Of a DNA stretch of 64,000 nt, positions 1-8,054 are shown piece after piece. The stretch is from positions 1 to 64,000 of the forward strand of contig NZ_BPWE01000004.1 in the NCBI RefSeq assembly GCF_020884755.1, written 5' to 3'. Every line of letters starts with the position of its first letter. Within the stretch, counting starts at the first letter, position 1. This DNA is from Bifidobacterium mizhiense. Lineage in GTDB: Bacteria > Actinomycetota > Actinomycetes > Actinomycetales > Bifidobacteriaceae. Under the pieces are notes generated by a model that was not told the origin of the DNA, did no database searches, and was given only the letters and a program-made list of their open reading frames with translations. Position numbers and translations under genes: made by a program.

Positions 1-2
1 AA

Positions 3-86
3 CAGGACGAGCCCGAACACTACGGCACCGCCATCAACTGGAACGAGTTCCACACACCAGTCAGATACCCCAACACCACACTCTGA
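3..86 (+). CDS. C-terminal tail of an unidentified protein (5' truncated by window)
   Basis: An open frame runs from the window edge to a TGA at 84-86 and reads about 27 residues, ending INWNEFHTPVRYPNTTL. I do not recognise the family. After the stop the DNA is CA-rich and noncoding up to the tRNA-Ala terminator. The gene lies mostly outside the window, so function cannot be judged. Confidence 0.4.
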   Translation, partial: QDEPEHYGTAINWNEFHTPVRYPNTTL

Positions 87-175
87 CCAACACACAACCA
101 AACCCACACACAGAACCTAAAACAACGCGTTTAGTTCCTATAGGCCCCGATCTGGCGTTTGCAAGCCCAACGAAT

Positions 176-206
176 ATAAAAAGATCCCGAGGTGACCTCG
201 GGATCC
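176..206 (-). terminator. Intrinsic terminator of tRNA-Ala
   Basis: A perfect 10-bp inverted repeat (GATCCCGAGG / CCTCGGGATC, loop TGA) lies just 3' of the minus-strand tRNA-Ala. Read on the minus strand it is followed by a run of five T (AAAAA at 178-182 on plus). Confidence 0.8.
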
Positions 207-212
207 TATCTG

Positions 213-285
213 TGGAGCTAGGGGGATTCGAACCCCCGACCTTCTCCATGCCATGGAGACGCGCTACCAGCTGCGCCATAGCCCC
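213..285 (-). tRNA. tRNA-Ala(GGC)
   Basis: On the minus strand the sequence folds into a complete cloverleaf. The acceptor GGGGCTA pairs with TAGCTCC, the discriminator is A, the D-arm is GGCGCAGCTGGTAGCGC, the anticodon loop ATGGCAT gives anticodon GGC, and the T-arm contains GGTTCGAATCC. The 3' CCA is not encoded. A strong terminator follows, and a -10-like TACTAT lies about 30 bp upstream. Confidence 0.96.
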
Positions 286-315
286 GTGCTTGCCTTGCTT
301 GGTGAAGCCTTGCTT

Positions 316-345
316 ATAGTACACCGGGATTGGCGAATGGAGCAA
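316..345 (-). promoter_or_regulatory. Candidate promoter of tRNA-Ala
   Basis: On the minus strand TTGCTC (345-340) is separated by 18 bp from TACTAT (321-316). The -10 lies 30 bp before the tRNA 5' end at 285. This is a prediction from hexamer similarity only. Confidence 0.55.
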
Positions 346-498
346 CTCAGTGTGTTGCCCCGGAATTGCAGGGATTGTGAGCTATTTGATGGATTTTATC
401 CTCGAATGGTCTTGAGGCATTCCTGAGCTTGCAAGTGCGCTAGCATGATGAACAAGGGGCGACCAAGGGGGTCGGCAGCAACGGAAAGGCGGCGGACC

Positions 499-1524
499 AT
501 GACCGGCAAAAACGATGCCGAAGTGCGGGTTCAAAAGCGGAACGAGAACCATCCTGGGGACCAGCTCATCATCAACTGCCTGCCCTTGGACCAGAGTGAA
601 CGACAGGAATTCCTCCAGGCGGCTCCAGGCGTTCGTCAGGAGTTCATTGTCGACACGGACATGCGGCAGAGCATGCATTGGCTCATCGATGTCCCTGAAT
701 CCCTCCGATCGGAGGCCACGATCATTTTGGGTAATCCGCCGGCCGAGCAGGTGGTTGCCTGCCGTAACCTGGTCTGGCTGCAGACCAGCAGCGCGGGTGT
801 GGATGCCTACATGAAACCGGGGGTTCTGCCTCCGGACGCCATGTTGACCAGTGCCTCAGGCGCTTACGGGCAGTCGGTCTCCGAGCACATGTTCGCCATG
901 ATGTGGGCTCTGATGAAGGACCTGCCGGCCTACCGGGACAATCAGCGTTTGGGCCGTTGGGAACCTCGCGGGGCCGTCCTTTCGCCGCATGGCTGCCAGG
1001 TCCTGGTTTTAGGCACAGGGAATATCGGAGCCTCCTTCGCACGTCTGGCCAAGGCCGTAGGCGCGCGGACCATCGGTATCAGGCGCCATCCCGACCAGCC
1101 GGTGGAAGGGTTCGACCGTCTGGCAGGTTTTGACGATCTGGATGCCCTGCTGCCTGAGATGGATGTAGCGGCTCTGGCCCTGCCTTCAACGCCGCTGACC
1201 CGGCACATCATCGATGACCATCGTCTTGCATTGATGAAGTCCACCGCCGTACTGATCAACGCGGGCAGGGGAGATGCCGTGGACTGCATGGCTCTGGCCC
1301 AAGCCCTGGATAAGGACGGCATTTTCGGTGCAGGGCTGGATGTGACCGAACCGGAGCCCCTGCCTGAAGACCACCCACTCTGGAGGCAACCACGCTGCCT
1401 GCTCACCCCCCATGTGGCCGGGGGAGCCCACCTACCCTCCAACATGGACAAGGTTCGGGAAATCTGCCTGGATAACCTTCATCGATTCATGGATGGCAGG
1501 CCCCTGCGCAACCGGATGAGGTGA
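499..1524 (+). CDS. D-isomer-specific 2-hydroxyacid dehydrogenase family protein
   Basis: This is an NAD(P)-dependent cytosolic oxidoreductase of the D-2-hydroxyacid dehydrogenase superfamily; the substrate is unknown. Visible features are the Rossmann motif LGTGNIGASFARLAKAVGA in the middle of the protein, INAGRGDAVD, and the C-terminal GLDVTEPEPLPEDHPLW followed by TPHVAG, whose His is the usual catalytic residue. An ATG at 445 is in frame, but the ATG at 499 has GGAAAGG about 9 bp upstream and gives about 341 residues, the normal family length. The 3' end touches the next gene. Confidence 0.85.
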   Translation: MTGKNDAEVRVQKRNENHPGDQLIINCLPLDQSERQEFLQAAPGVRQEFIVDTDMRQSMHWLIDVPESLRSEATIILGNPPAEQVVACRNLVWLQTSSAGVDAYMKPGVLPPDAMLTSASGAYGQSVSEHMFAMMWALMKDLPAYRDNQRLGRWEPRGAVLSPHGCQVLVLGTGNIGASFARLAKAVGARTIGIRRHPDQPVEGFDRLAGFDDLDALLPEMDVAALALPSTPLTRHIIDDHRLALMKSTAVLINAGRGDAVDCMALAQALDKDGIFGAGLDVTEPEPLPEDHPLWRQPRCLLTPHVAGGAHLPSNMDKVREICLDNLHRFMDGRPLRNRMR

Positions 1525-1529
1525 CCGTT

Positions 1530-2345
1530 ATGCCGACAGAGCGAAACAACAGAGGCCGCAGCCAGCGGCGGACAGTGGTTCTGCGCTGGGCGGCTGTCCT
1601 GCTGGCGCTCGCATTGATTGTGGCGGGCTCCTTGGCCCTGGCTGGCAGGCTGGTGGGCGTCGGGCCTGCTCGCCATTCAGACAATCAAAGCTCCTCCGCA
1701 AACGGCCGCAGGACTGCTTCCCACGGCCCTCCCGGGTATTCTCCCGAGCAGACCGCGGCCCATTCGCCTCTGACCTCGCCTGTGGACTACAACCATGACG
1801 GCGTGGACGACTACACGGCCATGGTGCGTGGAGCCCATCAGGAGGCCCGCCGCCATCCTCATTATGACAGTGGCTACTATCAGGGCGGCTATCCCCCCGA
1901 TGACCGCGGCGCCTGCACCGACGAGATCTGGAGGGCCTTCCGACAGGCCGGCTACGATCTGAAAGCCATGGTCGACGCCGACATCGCCTCGTCTCCTGGG
2001 GCCTATGCCGGAGTCATCAGCAGCCCGGATCCGAACATCGATTTCAGGCGCACCAACGTCCTGGGCGTATTCCTGTCCCGGCATGCCCAGCGCCTGACCA
2101 ACGACACGGCGGCCACCGACCAGTGGCAGCAGGGCGACATCGTCATCTTCGACACCTCCTGGCACATCGGCATGGCCTCCGATAAAAGGGACAGCCGGGG
2201 CATTCCCCTGCTTCTGCACAACATGGGTCAGCGCGACAGGGAGAACGACTACCTGGGTTCGCCGGGCCACCGTCCCATCACCGGGCATTTTCGCTTCGAC
2301 GCCTCAAAAATCCAACCCGCCGTCCTGCGGCCATGGCGGGGATGA
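1530..2345 (+). CDS. DUF1287 family protein with N-terminal membrane anchor
   Basis: The protein starts with a basic stretch and one hydrophobic segment (AAVLLALALIVAGSLALAG), then a Ser/Pro/His linker, then a domain of about 180 residues resembling DUF1287. Supporting stretches are DRGACTDEIWRAF, QQGDIVIFDT, WHIGMASDKR, LLLHNMGQ and ITGHFRF. The Cys and His in these segments suggest an NlpC/P60-like fold, so an envelope hydrolase is possible but unproven. GAGGTGA at 1518-1524 sits 5 bp before ATG 1530; a GTG at 1521 is an alternative start that overlaps the previous stop. Probably co-transcribed with the dehydrogenase. Confidence 0.8.
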   Translation: MPTERNNRGRSQRRTVVLRWAAVLLALALIVAGSLALAGRLVGVGPARHSDNQSSSANGRRTASHGPPGYSPEQTAAHSPLTSPVDYNHDGVDDYTAMVRGAHQEARRHPHYDSGYYQGGYPPDDRGACTDEIWRAFRQAGYDLKAMVDADIASSPGAYAGVISSPDPNIDFRRTNVLGVFLSRHAQRLTNDTAATDQWQQGDIVIFDTSWHIGMASDKRDSRGIPLLLHNMGQRDRENDYLGSPGHRPITGHFRFDASKIQPAVLRPWRG

Positions 2346-2442
2346 CCGGGGACTACCCTGCGGAATTGAACACGGCGGTAACTGGTTATCTGCTACTATC
2401 GGTTCGGCCAGAAACGTCGGCCAGGTTTGAGCACGAGAGGCG

Positions 2443-3402
2443 GTGATGGCGATGATGAGAGTATTCAGCACCATGAACGGGCAGATCGAGCAGATCGGCA
2501 AGGCTTCCAAGGGCTCATGGATATGCTTATCGGCGCCCACCGATGTAGAGCTGGCCAACGTCTCCCAGACCACCGGCATCGACCTGGCTGACCTGCGTGC
2601 CCCCTTGGACGATGAGGAGCGCTCGCGTGTGGACGTGGAGGACGAGTACACCATGGTCATCGTCGACATTCCCCGCGCCGAGGAACGCGACGGGCGGGAC
2701 TACTACGAGACCATCCCCCTGTCCATCATCGTCACCGAGGATCTGATCGTCACCGTCTGCATGCAGGACACCGTCCTGCTTCATCCCTTCATGGAGGGCA
2801 CCATCCGGGGTTTCAACACCTTCATGAAGTCCCGCTTCATCCTGCAGATCCTCTACCGGAACGCCACCCTCTACCTGCGCTACCTGCGCATCATCGACCG
2901 CGAGTCGGACCGGCTGGAGCTCAAGCTGCGCCACTCCATGCAGAACCGCGAGATCCTCATGCTGCTGGAGCTCAACAAGACCTTGGTCTACTTCGCCACC
3001 AGCCTCAAGTCCAACGAGATCGTCCTGGAGAAGCTGACCGGCCTGGAGCGGATCAAGCGCTACCCGGACGACGAGGACCTTCTGGGCGACGTGATCACTG
3101 AGAACAAGCAGGCCATCGAGATGGCCAACATCTACTCAAGCGTGCTTTCGAACATGACCGACGCCTTCGCCTCCATCGTCTCCAACAACGTCAACAATGT
3201 GATGAGGATCTTCACCATCATCTCCATCAGCCTGTCGGTGCCCACCCTGATCTTCTCCATGTATGGCATGAACTTCAACCAGGGCATGTTCGGCATGCCC
3301 TTCACCGACAAACCTTGGGGCTTCGCGGTCGTGGTCATTCTCTCGGGTCTGTTGACCGCCTTGGTAACCTGGTTCCTGACGCGTTCGAGAATGTTCAAGT
3401 AG
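2443..3402 (+). CDS. corA: CorA-family divalent cation transporter
   Basis: About 319 residues with a soluble, acidic and helix-rich N-terminal domain and two C-terminal membrane segments (IFTIISISLSVPTLIFSMYG and WGFAVVVILSGLLTALVTWF). The hallmark YGMNF lies at the end of the first membrane segment. CorA proteins form pentameric Mg2+/Co2+ channels in the cytoplasmic membrane; the ion here is inferred from the family. GTG 2443, ATG 2446 and ATG 2452 are all possible starts behind GAGAGG at 2435-2440. The conserved coding begins soon after, so the product is little affected. Confidence 0.92.
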   Translation: MMAMMRVFSTMNGQIEQIGKASKGSWICLSAPTDVELANVSQTTGIDLADLRAPLDDEERSRVDVEDEYTMVIVDIPRAEERDGRDYYETIPLSIIVTEDLIVTVCMQDTVLLHPFMEGTIRGFNTFMKSRFILQILYRNATLYLRYLRIIDRESDRLELKLRHSMQNREILMLLELNKTLVYFATSLKSNEIVLEKLTGLERIKRYPDDEDLLGDVITENKQAIEMANIYSSVLSNMTDAFASIVSNNVNNVMRIFTIISISLSVPTLIFSMYGMNFNQGMFGMPFTDKPWGFAVVVILSGLLTALVTWFLTRSRMFK

Positions 3403-3411
3403 GGGCCGATC

Positions 3412-4242
3412 ATGTTTGCACGCAGGATTGCGGCGGCTCTGGCGGCACTGGTTCTGGCGGTGCCCCTGAGCGGGTGTGGCCGCCAGGAGGATCGTTACCG
3501 GGCGGGTTCCATCGGGCCCAAGATCAGCGTGGGTATCTCCTTCGACCAGCCCGGGCTTGGATTTGCCCAGTCCGGCCAGTACCGGGGTCTGGATGTGGAT
3601 GTGGCCCAGTATGTGGTTCATGAGCTGGGATACGCCCAGTCGCAGATTGTTTTCCGCCAGGTGAAACCTGCGGACCGCGAGCGCATGCTCGAACAGGGTC
3701 AGGTGGACATGGTCGTGGCCGGCTACTCCATCACCCAGGAACGGCAGAAGCTGGTGGATTTCGCCGGGCCCTACCTGGCTGCCGGGCAGGACCTTCTGGT
3801 TCGTCGCGCTCAAAACGACATTGCCGGGGTGGAGGATCTGGCACAAAAGCGGGTCTGCGTGGCAGCGGGATCCACCTCCGGGGCTCTGGTGCGCTCGCTG
3901 GCACCCCAGGCCCAGGTCCAGGAGCGGGAGGAGTTCCCCGAGTGCATCACGGCCCTGCTCAGCGGGGATACGGATGCCGCCAGCGGTGACGACTTTGCCC
4001 TGGCCGGACTGGCTCATGTTCGTGGCGGTGGCCAACTGCGCCTGGTCGGTAAGCCCTTCTCCAACGAACATTACGGTATCGGCGTGCCCCACGGGGATCC
4101 GGAGCTGGTGGACGTCATCGACCAGGCCTTGAAGAGGATGATGCGGGACGGCTCCTTCAAGGCCGCCCTGGGCCGGGCATCCAAGTCCATCGGCTATTCC
4201 ATTGATGCCGCCGCCCGCACCCTGCGGCCCGGCGATCGCTGA
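3412..4242 (+). CDS. Glutamate/polar amino-acid-binding lipoprotein (SBP family 3)
   Basis: The N-terminus is a lipoprotein signal (MFARRIAAALAALVLAVPL then lipobox LSGC). The remainder is a family-3 solute-binding protein: GISFDQPGLGF, GLDVDVAQYVV, VDMVVAGYSIT, RQKLVDFAGPYL and a C-terminal VDVIDQALKRMMRDG are all typical of GluB/GlnH-type proteins. It would sit outside the membrane and bind glutamate, glutamine or a similar amino acid. No permease or ATPase gene is adjacent: CorA lies 9 bp upstream and leuS follows. It may serve a distant transporter or act as a sensor. Confidence 0.85.
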   Translation: MFARRIAAALAALVLAVPLSGCGRQEDRYRAGSIGPKISVGISFDQPGLGFAQSGQYRGLDVDVAQYVVHELGYAQSQIVFRQVKPADRERMLEQGQVDMVVAGYSITQERQKLVDFAGPYLAAGQDLLVRRAQNDIAGVEDLAQKRVCVAAGSTSGALVRSLAPQAQVQEREEFPECITALLSGDTDAASGDDFALAGLAHVRGGGQLRLVGKPFSNEHYGIGVPHGDPELVDVIDQALKRMMRDGSFKAALGRASKSIGYSIDAAARTLRPGDR

Positions 4243-4304
4243 GCAAGGCTTCCGCCAGGATGACGGATGCTGGACATTGGCTCGGCCGTGTCCATGTGAA
4301 TGGC

Positions 4305-4317
4305 GATAATTCACCAT
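4305..4317 (+). promoter_or_regulatory. Candidate -10 element for a leaderless leuS transcript
   Basis: GATAAT at 4305-4310 is followed by 7 bases and then ATG at 4318. No ribosome binding site precedes this ATG, and the alternative ATG at 4300 would lie inside the promoter. No clear -35 is seen at the usual distance. Prediction only. Confidence 0.45.
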
Positions 4318-7287
4318 ATGAACGCGAATGAAGACAGGGATCATCAGCAGACCCAGGAATCCGATCAGCCCAAGTTCCGCTACGATGCCGCCATGGCGCA
4401 GACCATCGAGGAGCACTGGCAGAAGCGCTGGGACAAGGAGGGCACCTTCTGGGCAGCCAACACCAAGGGTGATTTGACAGATGCCCAGGGAGATCACGCC
4501 GGAGGCCGCAGTCCCTACTTCGTCATCGACATGTTCCCCTATCCCTCGGGCAAGGGCCTGCATGTGGGCCACCCACTGGGCTACATCGCCACCGACGTGG
4601 TCAGCCGCTACCACCGGATGAAAGGTGAGAACGTCCTGCATGCCATGGGCTACGATGCCTTCGGCCTGCCCGCCGAGCAGTATGCCGTCCAGACCGGCCA
4701 GCATCCCCGGGTCACCACCGAGCAGAACATCGCCAACATGCGCTGGCAGCTGCACCGGCTGGGACTCAGCTTCGATGACCGGCGCTCCTTCGCCACCATC
4801 GATACGGACTACGTGCGCTGGACCCAGTGGATCTTCTCGCGCATCTACGAGTCCTGGTACGACCCCGACTACCGACGTGCCGACGGGGGTACGGGCTCGG
4901 CCAGGCCCATCAGCGAACTGGTCGAGGCTTTCAAGTCAGGAAGCAGGCCCATCCCCGGCCATCCCGATGCCTCCTGGGAGGACCTGGACGAGGCCGAGCG
5001 CTCCGAGGTGCTCAACGACTTCCGCCTGGCCTACATCTCGCGTTCGCCGGTCAACTGGTGCCCCGGACTGGGCACGGTCCTGGCCAACGAGGAGGTGACC
5101 GCTGAGGGCCGCTCCGAGCGTGGCAACTACCCGGTCTACCAGCGTGAACTCAAGCAGTGGTCCATGCGCATTACCGCCTACGGTCACCGGCTTCTGGAGG
5201 ATCTGGACATTCTGGACTGGCCCGAAAAGGTCAAGCTCATGCAGCGCAACTGGATCGGGGAGTCGCACGGGGCCTCGGTGGACTTCACCGTGCCCAGCCC
5301 TGACGGCGATCAGACCATGGAGGTCTACACCACCCGTCCCGATACGCTTTTCGGTGCCACCTTTGCTGTGGTCTCTCCCGAGCACGACCTGCTGCAGCAC
5401 CTGCCCCAGGAGTGGCCTGAGGATGTGCCTGAACAGTGGAAGGGCGGTTATGCCAATCCTGCGGAGGGTGTGCAGGCCTATCGACGGGCCGCCGAGGCCA
5501 AGACCGCCAAGGATCGTGTGGACGAAGGCGGGGCCAAGACCGGCCTGTTTACCGGTCTGTATGCTCTCAATCCCATCACCGGGGCCAAGCTGCCCATTTT
5601 CACCGCCGACTACGTGCTGATGGACTACGGCACGGGCGCCATCATGGCTGTGCCTGGGGGCGATCAGCGCGATTACGATTTCGCTGTCAAGTATGGTCTG
5701 CCCGTCGTCTACACGGTCAGCCCGCTGGATGATTCCGGACAGACCCTGGACGACTATCGCGGCAAGGCACCTTTCGTCTCCCATGACGGTGTTGTGGTCA
5801 ACTCTTCGGTCCAGGCCACCCAGGCCGCTGGCGATCCGCTCAGCCTGGACGGTCTGCGGGTTGACCAGGCCATCGAGAAAGTGACCGCATGGCTGGAGTC
5901 GGCCGGCGTGGGCCATGGAACGGTCTCCTACCGGCTGCGTGACTGGCTCTTCTCCCGTCAGCGCTACTGGGGCGAGCCATTCCCCGTGGTCTATGACGAC
6001 CAGGGCTTGCCCCACCTGCTGCCCGACGACCAGCTGCCGGTGGCCCTGCCGGATGTGCCCGACTATTCGCCCAAGACCTTCGACCCCGAGGATGCCCAAT
6101 CCAGCCCCGAGGCACCGCTGAGCCGCAACCAGGACTGGGTGAACGTGACCCTGGATCTGGGCGACGGCCCCAAGGTCTACCACAGGGACACCAACACCAT
6201 GCCCAACTGGGCCGGCTCCTGCTGGTACTACATGCGCTACATCGACCCCAAGGACGACCAGCACATGGTTGATCCGGAGGAATACGACTACTGGCTGGGT
6301 CCCAAGCACAATGCCACTGCCGGGGAGTCAGGCGGCGTCGATCTCTACGTGGGCGGTGTGGAGCATGCGGTGCTGCACCTGCTCTATGCCCGCTTCTGGC
6401 ACAAGGTCCTCTACGATTTGGGATACGTCTCGTCCAAGGAGCCCTTCCACAAGCTCTTCAACCAAGGAATGATCCAGGCCTACGCCTACACGGACCAACG
6501 CGGACAGTACGTGCCTGCCGCCGAGGTGGAGGAGCATGATGAGGGCGGCAAGGTCAGCTACACCTGGCAGGGGCAGCCGGTCAACCGCGAGTTCGGCAAG
6601 ATGGGCAAGAGCCTTAAGAACATCATCACCCCTGACGACATGTATCGCACCTATGGGGCTGACACCTTCCGCCTCTACGAGATGAGCATGGGCCCCCTGG
6701 ACGAGTCCAGGCCCTGGAACACGCGTAATGTGGTGGGCGGCATGCGCTTCCTGCAGCGGCTCTGGCGCAACGTGGTGAACGAGCAGACCGGCGAGGTGAT
6801 CCTGGACGAGGGAGAGCCCGACCAGAAGACCCTGAAGCTGCTCAACACCACCATCCACGACGTGACGGTGGAGATGGAGGCCATGCGGCCCAACACGGCC
6901 ATCGCCAGGATGATCGTGCTCAACAACCATCTGACCGGCCTGAATCCGACACCCAGGGCAGCCATCGAGCCCCTGGTGCTCATGCTCTCGCCCATCGCCC
7001 CCCACATCTGCGAGGAGCTCTGGAGTCGTCTGGGTCACAAGGAGTCCCTGGCGCATGCCCAGTGGCCGACCTGGGACGATCGCTATCTTGGCGAGGACAC
7101 GGTCACCGCCGTGGTCCAGGTCAAGGGCAAGGTCCGTGGCAAGCTGCAGGTCAGCCCCGACATCGCGCCTGATCAACTCGAGGCCATGGCCCTGGCACTG
7201 CCCGCCGTCCAGGAGCGGCTGGGTGGCAAGGAGCCGCGTAAGGTCATCGTCAAGGCACCCAAGATCGTTTCGGTCGTGCCAGCCTGA
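4318..7287 (+). CDS. leuS: Leucyl-tRNA synthetase
   Basis: Class I aminoacyl-tRNA synthetase that charges tRNA-Leu. The HIGH-type motif HVGH is at residues 82-85 within PYPSGKGLHVGHPLGY, and the KMSKS-type motif is KMGKS at about 761-765. The CP1 editing domain is recognisable by TTRPDTLFGATF and the downstream YGTGAIMAVPGGDQRDYDFA. The protein is about 989 residues, longer than E. coli LeuRS (860). Part of the extra length is an insertion around residues 180-220 between the catalytic halves, as often seen in actinobacteria. Start chosen at ATG 4318 for the leaderless layout. A strong terminator follows. Confidence 0.97.
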   Translation: MNANEDRDHQQTQESDQPKFRYDAAMAQTIEEHWQKRWDKEGTFWAANTKGDLTDAQGDHAGGRSPYFVIDMFPYPSGKGLHVGHPLGYIATDVVSRYHRMKGENVLHAMGYDAFGLPAEQYAVQTGQHPRVTTEQNIANMRWQLHRLGLSFDDRRSFATIDTDYVRWTQWIFSRIYESWYDPDYRRADGGTGSARPISELVEAFKSGSRPIPGHPDASWEDLDEAERSEVLNDFRLAYISRSPVNWCPGLGTVLANEEVTAEGRSERGNYPVYQRELKQWSMRITAYGHRLLEDLDILDWPEKVKLMQRNWIGESHGASVDFTVPSPDGDQTMEVYTTRPDTLFGATFAVVSPEHDLLQHLPQEWPEDVPEQWKGGYANPAEGVQAYRRAAEAKTAKDRVDEGGAKTGLFTGLYALNPITGAKLPIFTADYVLMDYGTGAIMAVPGGDQRDYDFAVKYGLPVVYTVSPLDDSGQTLDDYRGKAPFVSHDGVVVNSSVQATQAAGDPLSLDGLRVDQAIEKVTAWLESAGVGHGTVSYRLRDWLFSRQRYWGEPFPVVYDDQGLPHLLPDDQLPVALPDVPDYSPKTFDPEDAQSSPEAPLSRNQDWVNVTLDLGDGPKVYHRDTNTMPNWAGSCWYYMRYIDPKDDQHMVDPEEYDYWLGPKHNATAGESGGVDLYVGGVEHAVLHLLYARFWHKVLYDLGYVSSKEPFHKLFNQGMIQAYAYTDQRGQYVPAAEVEEHDEGGKVSYTWQGQPVNREFGKMGKSLKNIITPDDMYRTYGADTFRLYEMSMGPLDESRPWNTRNVVGGMRFLQRLWRNVVNEQTGEVILDEGEPDQKTLKLLNTTIHDVTVEMEAMRPNTAIARMIVLNNHLTGLNPTPRAAIEPLVLMLSPIAPHICEELWSRLGHKESLAHAQWPTWDDRYLGEDTVTAVVQVKGKVRGKLQVSPDIAPDQLEAMALALPAVQERLGGKEPRKVIVKAPKIVSVVPA

Positions 7288-7339
7288 TCCTGCACTGTCC
7301 ACAGACAGGCTGTGGACAGGCGATGACCTTCGACCACAT

Positions 7340-7371
7340 AGCCCCCCCGACCTCATATCGGGGGGCTTTTT
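7340..7371 (+). terminator. Intrinsic terminator of leuS
   Basis: AGCCCCCC (7340-7347) pairs with GGGGGGCT (7360-7367) and is followed by TTTT. It lies 53 bp after the leuS stop and before the comEA start. Confidence 0.88.
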
Positions 7372-7388
7372 CATGTCAGGCTGGGTCC

Positions 7389-8054
7389 ATGAGCATCAAC
7401 ATCACCCAGCCGCCGGCGCCGCCCCTGCAGGCTCTGGCTCTGAATCAATCCGCCCGGTCAAGGGGGTCGGCCGAAGATATGGCCGAATCCCAGACTCGGC
7501 GTGATCGGCCCGTCTGGTCGTTTACGCCGCTTCAGGCCTTGACAGCCATTCTTATCCTGGTGGTTGCCCTTGCGATCAGTCTGACCCTGCTGGCCCAGCA
7601 GGGACGGGCGCTGGCCGCAGGAGTGGCAGTCGACGGATCCGGGGGCAAGTCATCGGTCCCGGCAAAGGACGATGCCAACGGTGCTGCACACCGAAGCAAG
7701 CATGTTTCAGGAAGCGATGGTAGACGGAACACCCATGATGACGAAGGCAGCGAGCATACCGAATCGGCCTCGGATTCCGCTCAACATGGTGAAGGGGCAG
7801 GCAATGCCTCTGCAGCTCCGGCCTCCAGTGCCTCCGCGGGAACAGCGGATCAGACCGGACGGGTGAATCTCAATAGTGCCAGCCAAGAGGATCTGGAGAA
7901 TGTCAAGGGGATCGGTCCGGTCACGGCAGCAAAAATACTGGAGCATCGGCGTGCTCTCGGCGGTCACTACGTTTCGGTCGATCAGCTTCTGGATGTCCCC
8001 GGCATCGGTGCCAAGACCCTGGCCCGATTACGCCCATATCTGGTGGCACAATGA
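7389..8054 (+). CDS. comEA: ComEA-family helix-hairpin-helix DNA-binding protein
   Basis: In competent bacteria ComEA is a membrane-anchored receptor that binds incoming double-stranded DNA. Here one membrane segment (LTAILILVVALAISLTLLA) is followed by a long Ser/Asp/His/Ala-rich linker and a C-terminal tandem helix-hairpin-helix of about 62 residues (VNLNSASQEDLENVKGIG, then VDQLLDVPGIGAKTLARL). An SLBB domain, usual between anchor and HhH, is not evident. An upstream in-frame start at 7323 would run through the leuS terminator, so ATG 7389 is preferred. The stop overlaps the comEC start by 4 bp. Confidence 0.88.
   Translation: MSINITQPPAPPLQALALNQSARSRGSAEDMAESQTRRDRPVWSFTPLQALTAILILVVALAISLTLLAQQGRALAAGVAVDGSGGKSSVPAKDDANGAAHRSKHVSGSDGRRNTHDDEGSEHTESASDSAQHGEGAGNASAAPASSASAGTADQTGRVNLNSASQEDLENVKGIGPVTAAKILEHRRALGGHYVSVDQLLDVPGIGAKTLARLRPYLVAQ

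Noticed and set aside
3136-4755. 539-codon open frame on the minus strand across corA, the binding lipoprotein and leuS
   Set aside because: Runs antisense over three unrelated genes; no motif.
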